NCBI GenBank assembly: GCA_023435725.1
Contig: JAEYRD010000178.1
Coordinates: 1 to 36,558, forward strand
DNA length: 36,558 bases
Direction: 5' to 3'
DNA from: Pseudomonadota bacterium
GTDB lineage: Bacteria > Pseudomonadota > Alphaproteobacteria > Rhizobiales > Xanthobacteraceae
A program made the translations under genes and the position numbers. The notes beneath the pieces are model-generated. The model made no database searches. It was not told the DNA's origin and worked only from the letters and a program-made list of their open reading frames with translations. Shown here one piece after another: positions 1 to 7,275 of the stretch; the first letter of the stretch is position 1, and each line of letters starts with the position of its first letter.

Positions 1-1173
1 AACCCGAGCAATGGCGACAAGCTGAGCGTCAAGTTCACGCTGCCCGATGGATCGACCGAGCAGATCGACCTGACCGCGTCGACGGCCACGCCGACACCCG
101 CCGGCAGTTTCGCGATCGACTCGACCAGTCCGGCCAACACCGCCGCGAATCTCAATACGGCCCTCAACACCGCGATCACGAAGCTCGCCAATACCTCGCT
201 GGTGGCGGCATCTGCGATCACGGCTGGCGACAATTTCTTCAACACCGCGAGCTCGGCGATTGGCAGTGCCAAGACCAGCCAGGCGGCAACACCGATCAGC
301 GGGGCCACCGCACTGTCCGGCACGGCTCCCTCGGACTCGATCTCGCCAGGCTTCTCCGTCAGCGACACCATCACCGTCAACGGTACCACGCTCAGCTTCG
401 TCGCCTCGGGCGCGACCGGCAACCAGCTCAATGTCACCGACAGTATCCAGACCCTGATGAGCAAGATCGACTCCATCACGGGCACCTCGAAGCCGTCGAC
501 GATCCATGGCGGTTCGATCACGATCAACACCGACGATGCGGCGAGCCTAAGCATTTCGGGCGCGACTCCGGGCGCGACCGCGGCGCTGGGCGCGCTCGGC
601 TTCGCTTCGTCGCCGATTACCGCTACGCAACCGCCATTGCGTGTCGGTTCTTCGCCGGCGAACTCGGCGACGACGCTCGTGAACGGCTCGGCCAATACCG
701 TGAAATGGTACACCGGCAATGATGGACCGGGCTCGGCGCGCTCCACCGCGGTGGCGCGGGTCGACGATTCCATCACGGTGCAGTACGGCGCGCAGGCCGA
801 CGAGGACGCCATCCGCCGGCAGCTGCAGTCGATCGCAGTGTTCGGCACGTTCTCGACCTCGCCGACCGGGCAGTACGCAGGTGGGCAGATTGCGGCGCTG
901 AGCCAGCGTACGGCCCAGGCGCTGACCCAGCAGCCCGGGCAGCAGCGCATCGAGGATATCCAGACCGACATCGCGATGGCCCAGAACACCATGAAGGACG
1001 CGAGCACGCGCCAGACCCAGGCCAAGGCGCAGCTCCAGAACATTATCGACCAGGCGGAGTCGGCCTCGCCGGACCAGGTCGCGAGCGAGATCCTCGCGCT
1101 CCAGAACGCGCTGCAGGCGTCCTACCAGACTACCGCGAACCTTGCGCAGCTCTCGCTTGTCAAGTTCCTGTAA
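1..1173 (+). CDS. flgL: Flagellar hook-filament junction protein FlgL (5' partial)
   Basis: The reading frame is open from base 1 and stops at 1171-1173, so the N-terminus lies outside the window. FlgL (HAP3) joins hook and filament. The last 70 residues are helical and end in ASYQTTANLAQLSLVKFL, the pattern expected of a flagellin/FlgL D0 helix. The middle (about nt 340-620) is a beta-rich module with a DTITVNGTTLSF strand pair, closely resembling the DUF1522-like insert in the two flagellins downstream (GDTLTINGKTITF). A GTG at 202 is only an internal valine. The partner flgK is presumably upstream, outside the window. It could instead be called a flagellin-like protein, but the C-terminus fits FlgL better. 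Confidence 0.8.
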   Translation, partial: NPSNGDKLSVKFTLPDGSTEQIDLTASTATPTPAGSFAIDSTSPANTAANLNTALNTAITKLANTSLVAASAITAGDNFFNTASSAIGSAKTSQAATPISGATALSGTAPSDSISPGFSVSDTITVNGTTLSFVASGATGNQLNVTDSIQTLMSKIDSITGTSKPSTIHGGSITINTDDAASLSISGATPGATAALGALGFASSPITATQPPLRVGSSPANSATTLVNGSANTVKWYTGNDGPGSARSTAVARVDDSITVQYGAQADEDAIRRQLQSIAVFGTFSTSPTGQYAGGQIAALSQRTAQALTQQPGQQRIEDIQTDIAMAQNTMKDASTRQTQAKAQLQNIIDQAESASPDQVASEILALQNALQASYQTTANLAQLSLVKFL

Positions 1174-1180
1174 GGAAACG

Positions 1181-1199
1181 TTAAGGCGCCGTTAACCAT
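1181..1199 (+). promoter_or_regulatory. Perfect CtrA-type box upstream of the four-gene operon
   Basis: TTAA (1181-1184), seven bases, then TTAACCAT (1192-1199). This matches both the full Caulobacter CtrA consensus TTAA-N7-TTAA and its TTAACCAT half-site. A TACCTC at 1207 lies 11 bases past the second TTAA and could be the -10. The ATG of the next gene is at 1245. Confidence 0.75.
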
Positions 1200-1244
1200 G
1201 CTTCTTTACCTCTTGGTGAGGATTGAGCGGGGGCGCAGGCGTCT

Positions 1245-2027
1245 ATGTCGGACAAGATGCAGCTGGTGGTGGCCACACCATGCTTCGGCGGGCAGGTGTC
1301 GAGCATTTACGCGAGCTCGATCTTCGCGCTCCAGCGCGCCGTGCACGGCATGTCCAATCTCGAGCTCAAGGTGCTACTGCGTGACGGCGACGCGCTGATC
1401 ACGCGCGCGCGGGCCAATCTGGTTGCGATGTTCCTGGATGATCCCAAGGCGACGCACTTCCTGTTCATCGACGCCGATATCGGCTTCAAGCCCGAGCAGG
1501 TGTTCCGCCTGATCGAATGCGGCGCGGATGTCGTCGCCGGCTGCTATCCGATCAAGCGCGTCAACTGGGACAAGGCGAAGCGCGCGATTCAGTCCGGCAG
1601 GGCCGACGTGCCGGCCGCCTCGCTCGATTACGTGCTCGAGATCGAGGATCCCGATCGCATCGTCGTGGTCAACGGCTTCACGCGCGTGCGCTATGCCGGC
1701 ACTGGCTTCCTGATGATTCGTCGTCAAGCGCTGGAAGCGATGTGCCGCCATCCGAACTACGCCGGGCTGCAATTCTTCCGCGAGCATTCGCACGACACGC
1801 TGGCCGCAAGCCAGAACCGGTTCGCATTGTTCGAATGCATGATCGATCCGGCGACCGGTACGTATCTCTCCGAGGACTTCGCCTTCTGCAAGCGCTGGAC
1901 TGATATCGGTGGCGAAATCTGGGCCGACATCCAGAGTTCGCTCGATCACGTCGGGCCGTCGGTGTTCCACGGCGACATCGCCTCGCAATTCGCGCCGGCG
2001 CCCACGGCGGCGGCCGATGCGGCGTGA
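1245..2027 (+). CDS. Glycosyltransferase-like protein (GT-A fold, family-2-like)
   Basis: A 260-residue soluble protein with no signal peptide. It opens with a short beta strand (LVVATPCFGG), followed by a helical stretch and the strand HFLFIDADIGF, whose D76-x-D78 looks like the nucleotide-sugar/metal DxD motif of GT-A transferases. A later SEDFAFCKRW (about residues 209-218) resembles the E-D acidic motif near the acceptor site of family-2 enzymes. The start follows the CtrA box by about 45 bases. It is the first gene of a four-gene operon beside flagellar genes; the next gene starts 10 bases after the stop. Donor and acceptor cannot be told from sequence. Flagellin glycosylation is an attractive guess because of position only. 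Confidence 0.65.
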   Translation: MSDKMQLVVATPCFGGQVSSIYASSIFALQRAVHGMSNLELKVLLRDGDALITRARANLVAMFLDDPKATHFLFIDADIGFKPEQVFRLIECGADVVAGCYPIKRVNWDKAKRAIQSGRADVPAASLDYVLEIEDPDRIVVVNGFTRVRYAGTGFLMIRRQALEAMCRHPNYAGLQFFREHSHDTLAASQNRFALFECMIDPATGTYLSEDFAFCKRWTDIGGEIWADIQSSLDHVGPSVFHGDIASQFAPAPTAAADAA

Positions 2028-2037
2028 GCCTTCCGGG

Positions 2038-3669
2038 ATGAGCGCCGGCGCATCCCATCTGCCAATCACCGAGCGAGTGTCCGACGGTGGCTCGCGTTAC
2101 CGTTTGCGCGATCTCTTCACTTCGCTCGATACACTGCTCGTCTCCGGCGGAGATCAGCGGCTGACGCTCGATCCGAACGGCCGCGTCAACGCCTATGGCT
2201 GTGCGGCCTTGCCGGAGCCGGAGCTCTGGAATTTCGCGTCCTCGACGGCGTCCTCGATCTCGCAATCGGCTTATGACCGCGCCGCGCTGGCGCGCGAAGA
2301 GCTGATGCACAAGTGCCTGTTCGACGAGGTCGAAGTCGCTTTCGATGCGCGCTGCGAGGACATGCGAGACGAGTTGCGCGGCCATCTCCAGCTCTCGCCG
2401 CGCGTCGACGTCGTGTTCTCGCCGTCCGGCACGGACTCGCAGCTCCACGCCTTGTTCCTGGCGCGCGCAGTGCTCGGCGCCCAGCCAGTGACGATCGTGG
2501 TCGGGGCCGATCAGACCGGCAGCGGTACGGTCCACACCGCGCGCGGGCACCATTTCAGCTCCATGACGGCGAGCGGCTTTGCAGTCCGCAAGGATGGCGC
2601 GGTTGCGGGGCTTGCCGGCGACAGCATCGCGGTGCCGCTGCTGGACGCCGGGTCGGACATCGCGATGCGCGCGGATGCGGATGCCGCGGTGCTGCGTGCA
2701 ATCGAGAACAGCCTCGCGCAAGGCCGGCGCGTTCTGTTGCACATCATGGATTCGTCAAAACTCGGCTGGCGTGCCCCAAGCGAGGCCTGCCTCGACGAGA
2801 TCGCCAAGCGCTGGCGCGGCCAAGTGCAGATCGTCGTCGATGCCTGTCAGATGCGGCTCGGACGCCGGCGTCTGCGCGCCTACCTCGATCGCGGCTACAT
2901 GGTGCTGATGACCGGCTCGAAGTTTTTCGGCGGACCTGCCTTCAGCGGCGCGCTGCTGGTTCCCAAGGGATTTTCTCGCGCGGTTGATCGACTGGGCGAG
3001 ATCGCGCCGGGCTTTTTCGACTATGCCGGCCGCTGCGACTGGCCGATGGCCTGGACAGCGTTGCGCTCCCGCTTCGAGCGACGGCCGAATTTCGGGCAAT
3101 GGCTGCGCTGGGAGGCGGCGCTCGCGGAGATCGGCAGCTACTATGCCGTTCCCGGAGCTTTTCGCGCCAAGGCGCTCGCCGAACTTGCTGCCGGCATTGA
3201 CAGCATGATCGCGCTGTCGCCGTCGCTTCGGATCGTCCAGAGGACGGTTGAAAGCGGTGGCACGGACGATGAGGAATTCGCGCAAGCCACGATCTTTCCA
3301 TTCACGCTGCAGCAGCATAACGGCAGACCGGTCTCGATTGCCGAGACAAGCGCCATTCACCGGGCATTGGTGCGTGATATGCACGAGGAGATCAGCGGTA
3401 GCGCGGCCGACCGGCAGGTCGCCGAGCAGCGTTGCCTGATCGGCCAGCCGGTTCGCTTGGAGCGGCCCGACAGTGCACCGCAGGCCGCATTGCGCCTTTG
3501 TGTCGGTGCGCGGCTCGTGACGGAGGCGTGGTCAGTCGATGTCACACGATCGCAAACGAATCTGCAACACGTGCTTGATCGGATCGCTCACGTCCTGGTC
3601 AAGATCGAGCTGTTGCTTGACCGCGCCGCCGGCGCGGTGTCGCCGGGTACGCCAGCCATCGAGGTTTAA
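2038..3669 (+). CDS. PLP-dependent fold-type I enzyme of unknown reaction
   Basis: 543 residues. Three landmarks of fold-type I PLP enzymes appear in the right order: a phosphate-binding loop SPSGTDSQ (128-135), VVDACQ with the ring-nitrogen Asp at 268 and Gln at 271, and TGSKFFGG with the probable Schiff-base lysine at 295. The DxxQ then SK arrangement resembles class V aminotransferases, cysteine desulfurases and kynureninases, but overall similarity to a named family is not obvious. The C-terminal 130 residues are helical. ATG 2038 is preferred; ATG 2017 is also in frame but overlaps the previous gene. The stop lies one base before the next ATG, so coupling to the ATP-grasp gene is likely. 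The substrate is unknown, probably an amino acid. Confidence 0.6.
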   Translation: MSAGASHLPITERVSDGGSRYRLRDLFTSLDTLLVSGGDQRLTLDPNGRVNAYGCAALPEPELWNFASSTASSISQSAYDRAALAREELMHKCLFDEVEVAFDARCEDMRDELRGHLQLSPRVDVVFSPSGTDSQLHALFLARAVLGAQPVTIVVGADQTGSGTVHTARGHHFSSMTASGFAVRKDGAVAGLAGDSIAVPLLDAGSDIAMRADADAAVLRAIENSLAQGRRVLLHIMDSSKLGWRAPSEACLDEIAKRWRGQVQIVVDACQMRLGRRRLRAYLDRGYMVLMTGSKFFGGPAFSGALLVPKGFSRAVDRLGEIAPGFFDYAGRCDWPMAWTALRSRFERRPNFGQWLRWEAALAEIGSYYAVPGAFRAKALAELAAGIDSMIALSPSLRIVQRTVESGGTDDEEFAQATIFPFTLQQHNGRPVSIAETSAIHRALVRDMHEEISGSAADRQVAEQRCLIGQPVRLERPDSAPQAALRLCVGARLVTEAWSVDVTRSQTNLQHVLDRIAHVLVKIELLLDRAAGAVSPGTPAIEV

Positions 3670-3670
3670 G

Positions 3671-4924
3671 ATGCAACATCCGAGTTTGTCGCCAACCAGC
3701 ATGACTGCGGCGCAATGTGCCGACCGCATGGGCTTTGCGCAGCTGACGCGTCAGGCCTTCGAGGGTGTGGATTTGCGGCCGCTGCGCGACCATCTCGTCA
3801 AGAAGATCTCTGCAGGAGCGGGGCACGCGGGCGAGGGGCTCGATCTCTCGCTCGTCGTCCAGCTTCTCGGTGACAAGCAGATGGGCCTTGATATCCAGGC
3901 CGAGGTGCTGACCTCTCATCGGCTGTTTCGCTCGCCCTGCGCGGTCGGACGACCTCGCCTGCGCGTGCTCGCGCTCGCCGCGGCGATCGACATGGGCGGC
4001 AACACGCCGATCGAGTTTCTGCTGGAGGAATCGGATATCGAGCTGTTGACGCTCTATGTGGTTGACGGCATCGGGCTGCCCGGGCAATTGCCGGATCACG
4101 ACGTTGCAATCGTCGTTGCGTCCGATTCCGAAGAATGCCGCGAGGCGCTCGCCGTCATCGAAAAGGCCGCGCCATACTGGCCGCGGCCACTCCTCAACCG
4201 CCCCGATCTCATCGGCAACCTCGATCGCGACAAGCTGTATCGGCTGCTGACGGGCATCGCAGGTCTCGACATTCCCGCCACCATCCATGCGACGCGCGCG
4301 CAATTGTCGGAGCTCTCGAAAGGGCAGATTGCTTGCGGGGACATAGCCAGCGAACTGCATTTTCCGATGATCGCGCGGCCGCGCGGTTCGCACGCCGGCG
4401 TCGGGCTCGCAAAGCTCGACGATGCTTCGGCGCTCGCGGCCTATCTTGCCGAGCGGCAAGAGCATGACTTCTTTCTCGCGCGCTTCGTCGATTACTCGAG
4501 CCCGGACGGACTCTACCGCAAATATCGCGTCACGATGGTCGATGGTAAGCCTTACGCCTGCCATATGGCGATCGCCGATCGCTGGGACATCTGGTATCTC
4601 AACGCCTACATGGCGTTCAGCGAAGAGAAGCGGGCCGAGGAAGCCGTCTTCATGGTCGACTTCGACCATGCCTTCGCTGCGCGCCATAAAGCCGCGCTCG
4701 ATGAGATGAGCCGGCGCGTCGGTCTCGATTATTTCATCGTCGATTGTGCCGAGAACCAGGACGGCGAACTTCTGGTCTTCGAAGCCGACAACACCGCCGT
4801 CGTGCACAACATGGATTCGCCGGTCGTGTTCCCGTACAAGCCGCCGCAGATGCGCAAGATCTTTGCCGCGTTCACGGCCATGTTGTCGCGCCATGCAGAA
4901 GCGGGCAAGAAGAGTGCAGCATGA
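3671..4924 (+). CDS. ATP-grasp ligase-like protein
   Basis: 417 residues. The C-terminal half shows an ATP-grasp layout: LNRPDLIGNLDRDKLYRLL (about 175-193, the 'N-P-x-D-K' entry helix), FPMIARPRGSHAGVG (231-245, the nucleotide-binding P-loop-like strand with Arg where Lys is usual), and DGELLVFEADN (364-374) with the Glu/Asp/Asn metal ligands. ATP-grasp enzymes such as RimK and D-Ala ligase activate a carboxylate as acyl phosphate and join it to an amine or thiol. The N-terminal 100 residues are helical and may be TPR-like. ATG 3671 directly follows the previous stop, and the end overlaps the next start by ATGA. Paired with two PLP enzymes, it suggests amino-acid conjugation; the product is unknown. 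Confidence 0.65.
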   Translation: MQHPSLSPTSMTAAQCADRMGFAQLTRQAFEGVDLRPLRDHLVKKISAGAGHAGEGLDLSLVVQLLGDKQMGLDIQAEVLTSHRLFRSPCAVGRPRLRVLALAAAIDMGGNTPIEFLLEESDIELLTLYVVDGIGLPGQLPDHDVAIVVASDSEECREALAVIEKAAPYWPRPLLNRPDLIGNLDRDKLYRLLTGIAGLDIPATIHATRAQLSELSKGQIACGDIASELHFPMIARPRGSHAGVGLAKLDDASALAAYLAERQEHDFFLARFVDYSSPDGLYRKYRVTMVDGKPYACHMAIADRWDIWYLNAYMAFSEEKRAEEAVFMVDFDHAFAARHKAALDEMSRRVGLDYFIVDCAENQDGELLVFEADNTAVVHNMDSPVVFPYKPPQMRKIFAAFTAMLSRHAEAGKKSAA

Positions 4925-6420
4925 ACGAGATGATCCGCAAGGCGCAAAGCTCCGTCACGCACACCTCGCTCGATCCGCAGGACTGGAGCGCGTTTCGCGC
5001 GCTCGCCCATCGCATGCTGGACGAGACGATCGATAGCATCGCCAATGTTCGCGCGCGGCCGGTGTGGCAGCCGATCCCGGGCGATATCCGCACGGCATTG
5101 AAGGCCGATGTGCCGCGCGAGGCGAGCGATCTCGCCGAGGTCTATCGCGAGTTCGCCGAGTACGTTGCGCCCTATGCGACCGGCAACGTCCATCCCGGTT
5201 TCATGGGCTGGGTGCATGGCGGCGGCACTGCGGTCGGCATGCTCGCGGAGATGCTCGCGGCGGGCCTGAACGCCAATCTCGGCGGGCGTGACCACATGCC
5301 GATCGAGGTCGAGCGCCAGATCGTCGAGTGGATGCGCCGTCTCTTCGCCTTTCCGGAGAGCGCGAGCGGCATCTTCGTCACAGGCACGTCGATGGCCAAT
5401 CTGATGGCGGTGCTGGTGGCGCGGACGAGCGCGCTCGGCACGGTGGCACGACAGCACGGTATCGGCAGTGACGGCGCGCTGCTCACGGCCTACACGTCGT
5501 GCGCCGCGCATGGCTGCGTGTCGAGGGCCATGGACATTGCCGGGCTCGGCACCGATGCGCTGCGCAAGATCGACGTCGATGCCGATCATCGTATCGACGT
5601 CGCCGCGCTCCGTGCGCGGATAGCGATCGATCGCGAGGTCGGCTTCAAGCCGTTCCTCGTCGTCGCCTCCGCCGGCACGGTCGACATCGGCGCGATCGAC
5701 GATCTCAAGGCCATCGCAGCGCTGTGCCGCGAGGAGGGAATCTGGTTTCACGTCGATGGCGCCTTCGGTGCGCTTGCGATTCTCTCAGCCGAACTCGCGC
5801 CGCTGCTCGGCGGCATCGAGCTTGCGGATTCGATCGCGCTCGACTTCCACAAGTGGGGTCAGGTGCCGTACGATGCCGGCTTTCTGCTGGTGCGGGACGG
5901 CGAGCAGCATCGGCAGGCCTTTGCGCAGCCGGCGGCCTATCTGCGTCGCGAGGCGAGGGGGCTTGCGGCGGGCGCGGTCTGGCCCTGCGATCTCGGCCCC
6001 GACCTGTCGCGCGGCTTCCGCGCGCTGAAGACCTGGTTCACGCTGAAGACGTTCGGCACCGACCGTCTGGGTACGGTGATCGCGCGAAGCTGTGCGCTGG
6101 CAAAATATCTGGAAGTGCGCGTTCTCGCCGAGCCGCGGCTGGAACTGCTGGCGCCCGTCAATCTCAACATCGTCTGCTTCCGCTATCGTGCCGACGATGA
6201 GGCCAACCGCGAGATCGTTGCCGATGTCCAGGAGTCCGGCATCGCGGCGCCGTCGAGCACGACGCTGGACGGCAAGTTCGCGATCCGCGCGGCCATCGTC
6301 AATCATCGCACCGACGAGACCGACATCGATGCGCTTGTGGCTGCCGTGCTGGAGTTCGGCGCGCGGCGAAGTGGCGGCGGATTGATCGAGGTCGCGGCGC
6401 CGCCGCTCGCGGCGCAATGA
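4921..6420 (+). CDS. Pyridoxal-dependent decarboxylase (group II, AADC/GAD-like)
   Basis: 499 residues, the usual size for group II amino-acid decarboxylases. Visible hallmarks: HPGFMGWVHGG (91-101, substrate entry), GTSMANLMA (155-163, PLP phosphate loop), a His at 197 in the place of the ring-stacking histidine, FHVDGAFGA (277-285) with Asp279 for the pyridine nitrogen, and DFHKWGQVPYDAG (308-320) with Schiff-base Lys311. It would decarboxylate an L-amino acid to an amine; which one cannot be read from sequence. The start overlaps the ATP-grasp stop (ATGA), and a strong terminator follows, so this is the last gene of the operon. An amine made here could be the nucleophile used by the ATP-grasp enzyme, which is inference. 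Confidence 0.8.
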   Translation: MNEMIRKAQSSVTHTSLDPQDWSAFRALAHRMLDETIDSIANVRARPVWQPIPGDIRTALKADVPREASDLAEVYREFAEYVAPYATGNVHPGFMGWVHGGGTAVGMLAEMLAAGLNANLGGRDHMPIEVERQIVEWMRRLFAFPESASGIFVTGTSMANLMAVLVARTSALGTVARQHGIGSDGALLTAYTSCAAHGCVSRAMDIAGLGTDALRKIDVDADHRIDVAALRARIAIDREVGFKPFLVVASAGTVDIGAIDDLKAIAALCREEGIWFHVDGAFGALAILSAELAPLLGGIELADSIALDFHKWGQVPYDAGFLLVRDGEQHRQAFAQPAAYLRREARGLAAGAVWPCDLGPDLSRGFRALKTWFTLKTFGTDRLGTVIARSCALAKYLEVRVLAEPRLELLAPVNLNIVCFRYRADDEANREIVADVQESGIAAPSSTTLDGKFAIRAAIVNHRTDETDIDALVAAVLEFGARRSGGGLIEVAAPPLAAQ

Positions 6421-6442
6421 CCTGAGAGGGCTCTGAAACGAA

Positions 6443-6469
6443 AACGCCCCGGACTTGGTCCGGGGCGTT
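6443..6469. terminator. Bidirectional rho-independent terminator
   Basis: Perfect 10-bp stem CGCCCCGGAC (6445-6454) and GTCCGGGGCG (6458-6467) with a TTG loop, flanked by AAAA on the left and TTCTT on the right. It lies between the convergent decarboxylase and flbT genes and can serve both. Confidence 0.85.
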
Positions 6470-6492
6470 CTTGCTTCGGATGTGCGAAGCAT

Positions 6493-6954
6493 TCAGGCGG
6501 CCGAGCTGACGTCGTCCTTGGTATTGATCTTGGCGTCGATCTTGGCGTCGATCTTGGGATGGGTCGCCTCGAACTGCTCGCGCAGCTTGTCTTCATAGGC
6601 GATCAGCTTGCGGGCCTCCTTCAGCGCCCGGTAGAGATCGCCGCTCATGATGTTGTTGTTGATGCTTTCGATGATCGGCCAGGCGCTCGGCACGGCTGTG
6701 ACGATGTCGCGGACGAGGTTGAAGTAGGTGCCGTGCTGGCTCTGCGGATCGGGCGAGATGTACATGAGCTGCACTGCCAGATAGACCAGCTTGGCCGGCG
6801 TGTCGGCGGTCTCCGGCGTGAAGATATCGCGCTCGCGCAGGATCGGCACGTTGTCGCCATCGATGAGAAGGCGGGAGCGCTGCTCAGTGTTGGTAATCAC
6901 GCAATTGCCGACGATGATGCGCTCGTGCGGCCTGAGTTCGACCTTGAGGGCCAT
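6493..6954 (-). CDS. flbT: Flagellin post-transcriptional regulator FlbT
   Basis: 153 residues starting MALKVELRPHERIIVGNCVI, the characteristic FlbT opening. In Caulobacter, FlbT binds the 5' leader of flagellin mRNA and represses translation or destabilises the message until hook assembly is done, opposing FlaF. The body (VYLAVQLMYISPD, NIMSGDLYRALKEARKLIAYED) agrees with the family. The C-terminal tail contains a short KIDAKIDAKINTK repeat made by a 12-bp tandem repeat at 6524-6557, an unusual charged extension. It is convergent with the decarboxylase and divergent from the first flagellin, its likely target. Confidence 0.93.
   Translation of the reverse strand: MALKVELRPHERIIVGNCVITNTEQRSRLLIDGDNVPILRERDIFTPETADTPAKLVYLAVQLMYISPDPQSQHGTYFNLVRDIVTAVPSAWPIIESINNNIMSGDLYRALKEARKLIAYEDKLREQFEATHPKIDAKIDAKINTKDDVSSAA
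6524..6557. repeat. 12-bp tandem repeat in the 3' end of flbT
   Basis: Three near-identical copies of a TCGATCTTGGCG unit, starting at 6524, 6536 and 6548. On the minus strand they encode the KIDA-KIDA-KINT tail of FlbT. Being a multiple of three, copy changes would keep the frame. Confidence 0.8.
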
Positions 6955-7275
6955 GCCTGTTCTCCATCAATTCTCTTGTAACGAGCATCGCGCGCCCACT
7001 CGATGACGGCAGTCGGCTCTGATTTGGGGGTGATCCTTGCCGAATAGGGTTAACGGGTCGTAAACGCCGGTCGTTGCGACAAAAGATGGAAAAGATTCAG
7101 AGGGTTATAGCTGAGCAAGGCTGCTGCCCGAAAGCGCCCGGAGGCGAATTTGGCCGCGACGCGGACAAACCGGCGGTTTCATTTCACGGATTGTTAGCGG
7201 CTTGGACGCACGGTCCGCCCGTCGTTTGATCAATCTCGGTCAAACAGGACGCGTAGCTACCAGAAAGGTAACAGT
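6955..7275. other. flbT-fliC intergenic region (divergent promoters)
   Basis: 321 bases without a gene. It holds the flbT leader on the left, a CtrA-like box at 7050-7065, and the flagellin leader on the right with an AAAGG ribosome site at 7264-7268. The flagellin 5' leader would be the expected target of FlbT. I found no sigma-54 element with correct spacing. Confidence 0.5.
7050..7065 (+). promoter_or_regulatory. CtrA-like box (one mismatch) before the first flagellin
   Basis: TTAA (7050-7053), CGGGTCG, TAAAC (7061-7065): TTAA-N7-TAAA, one base from the CtrA consensus. It is 211 bases from the flagellin ATG, far for a direct -35 site, and might serve flbT or a long leader. Confidence 0.45.

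Noticed and set aside
3599..4894. Long minus-strand open frame opposite the ATP-grasp gene
   Set aside because: No motifs, composition typical of antisense frames, and the plus strand carries clear enzyme motifs.
7202..7220. Possible sigma-54 element before the first flagellin (TTGGACGCACGGTCCGCC)
   Set aside because: The distance between GG and GC is 11 bases rather than 10, and the -24 block lacks the GCAC core.
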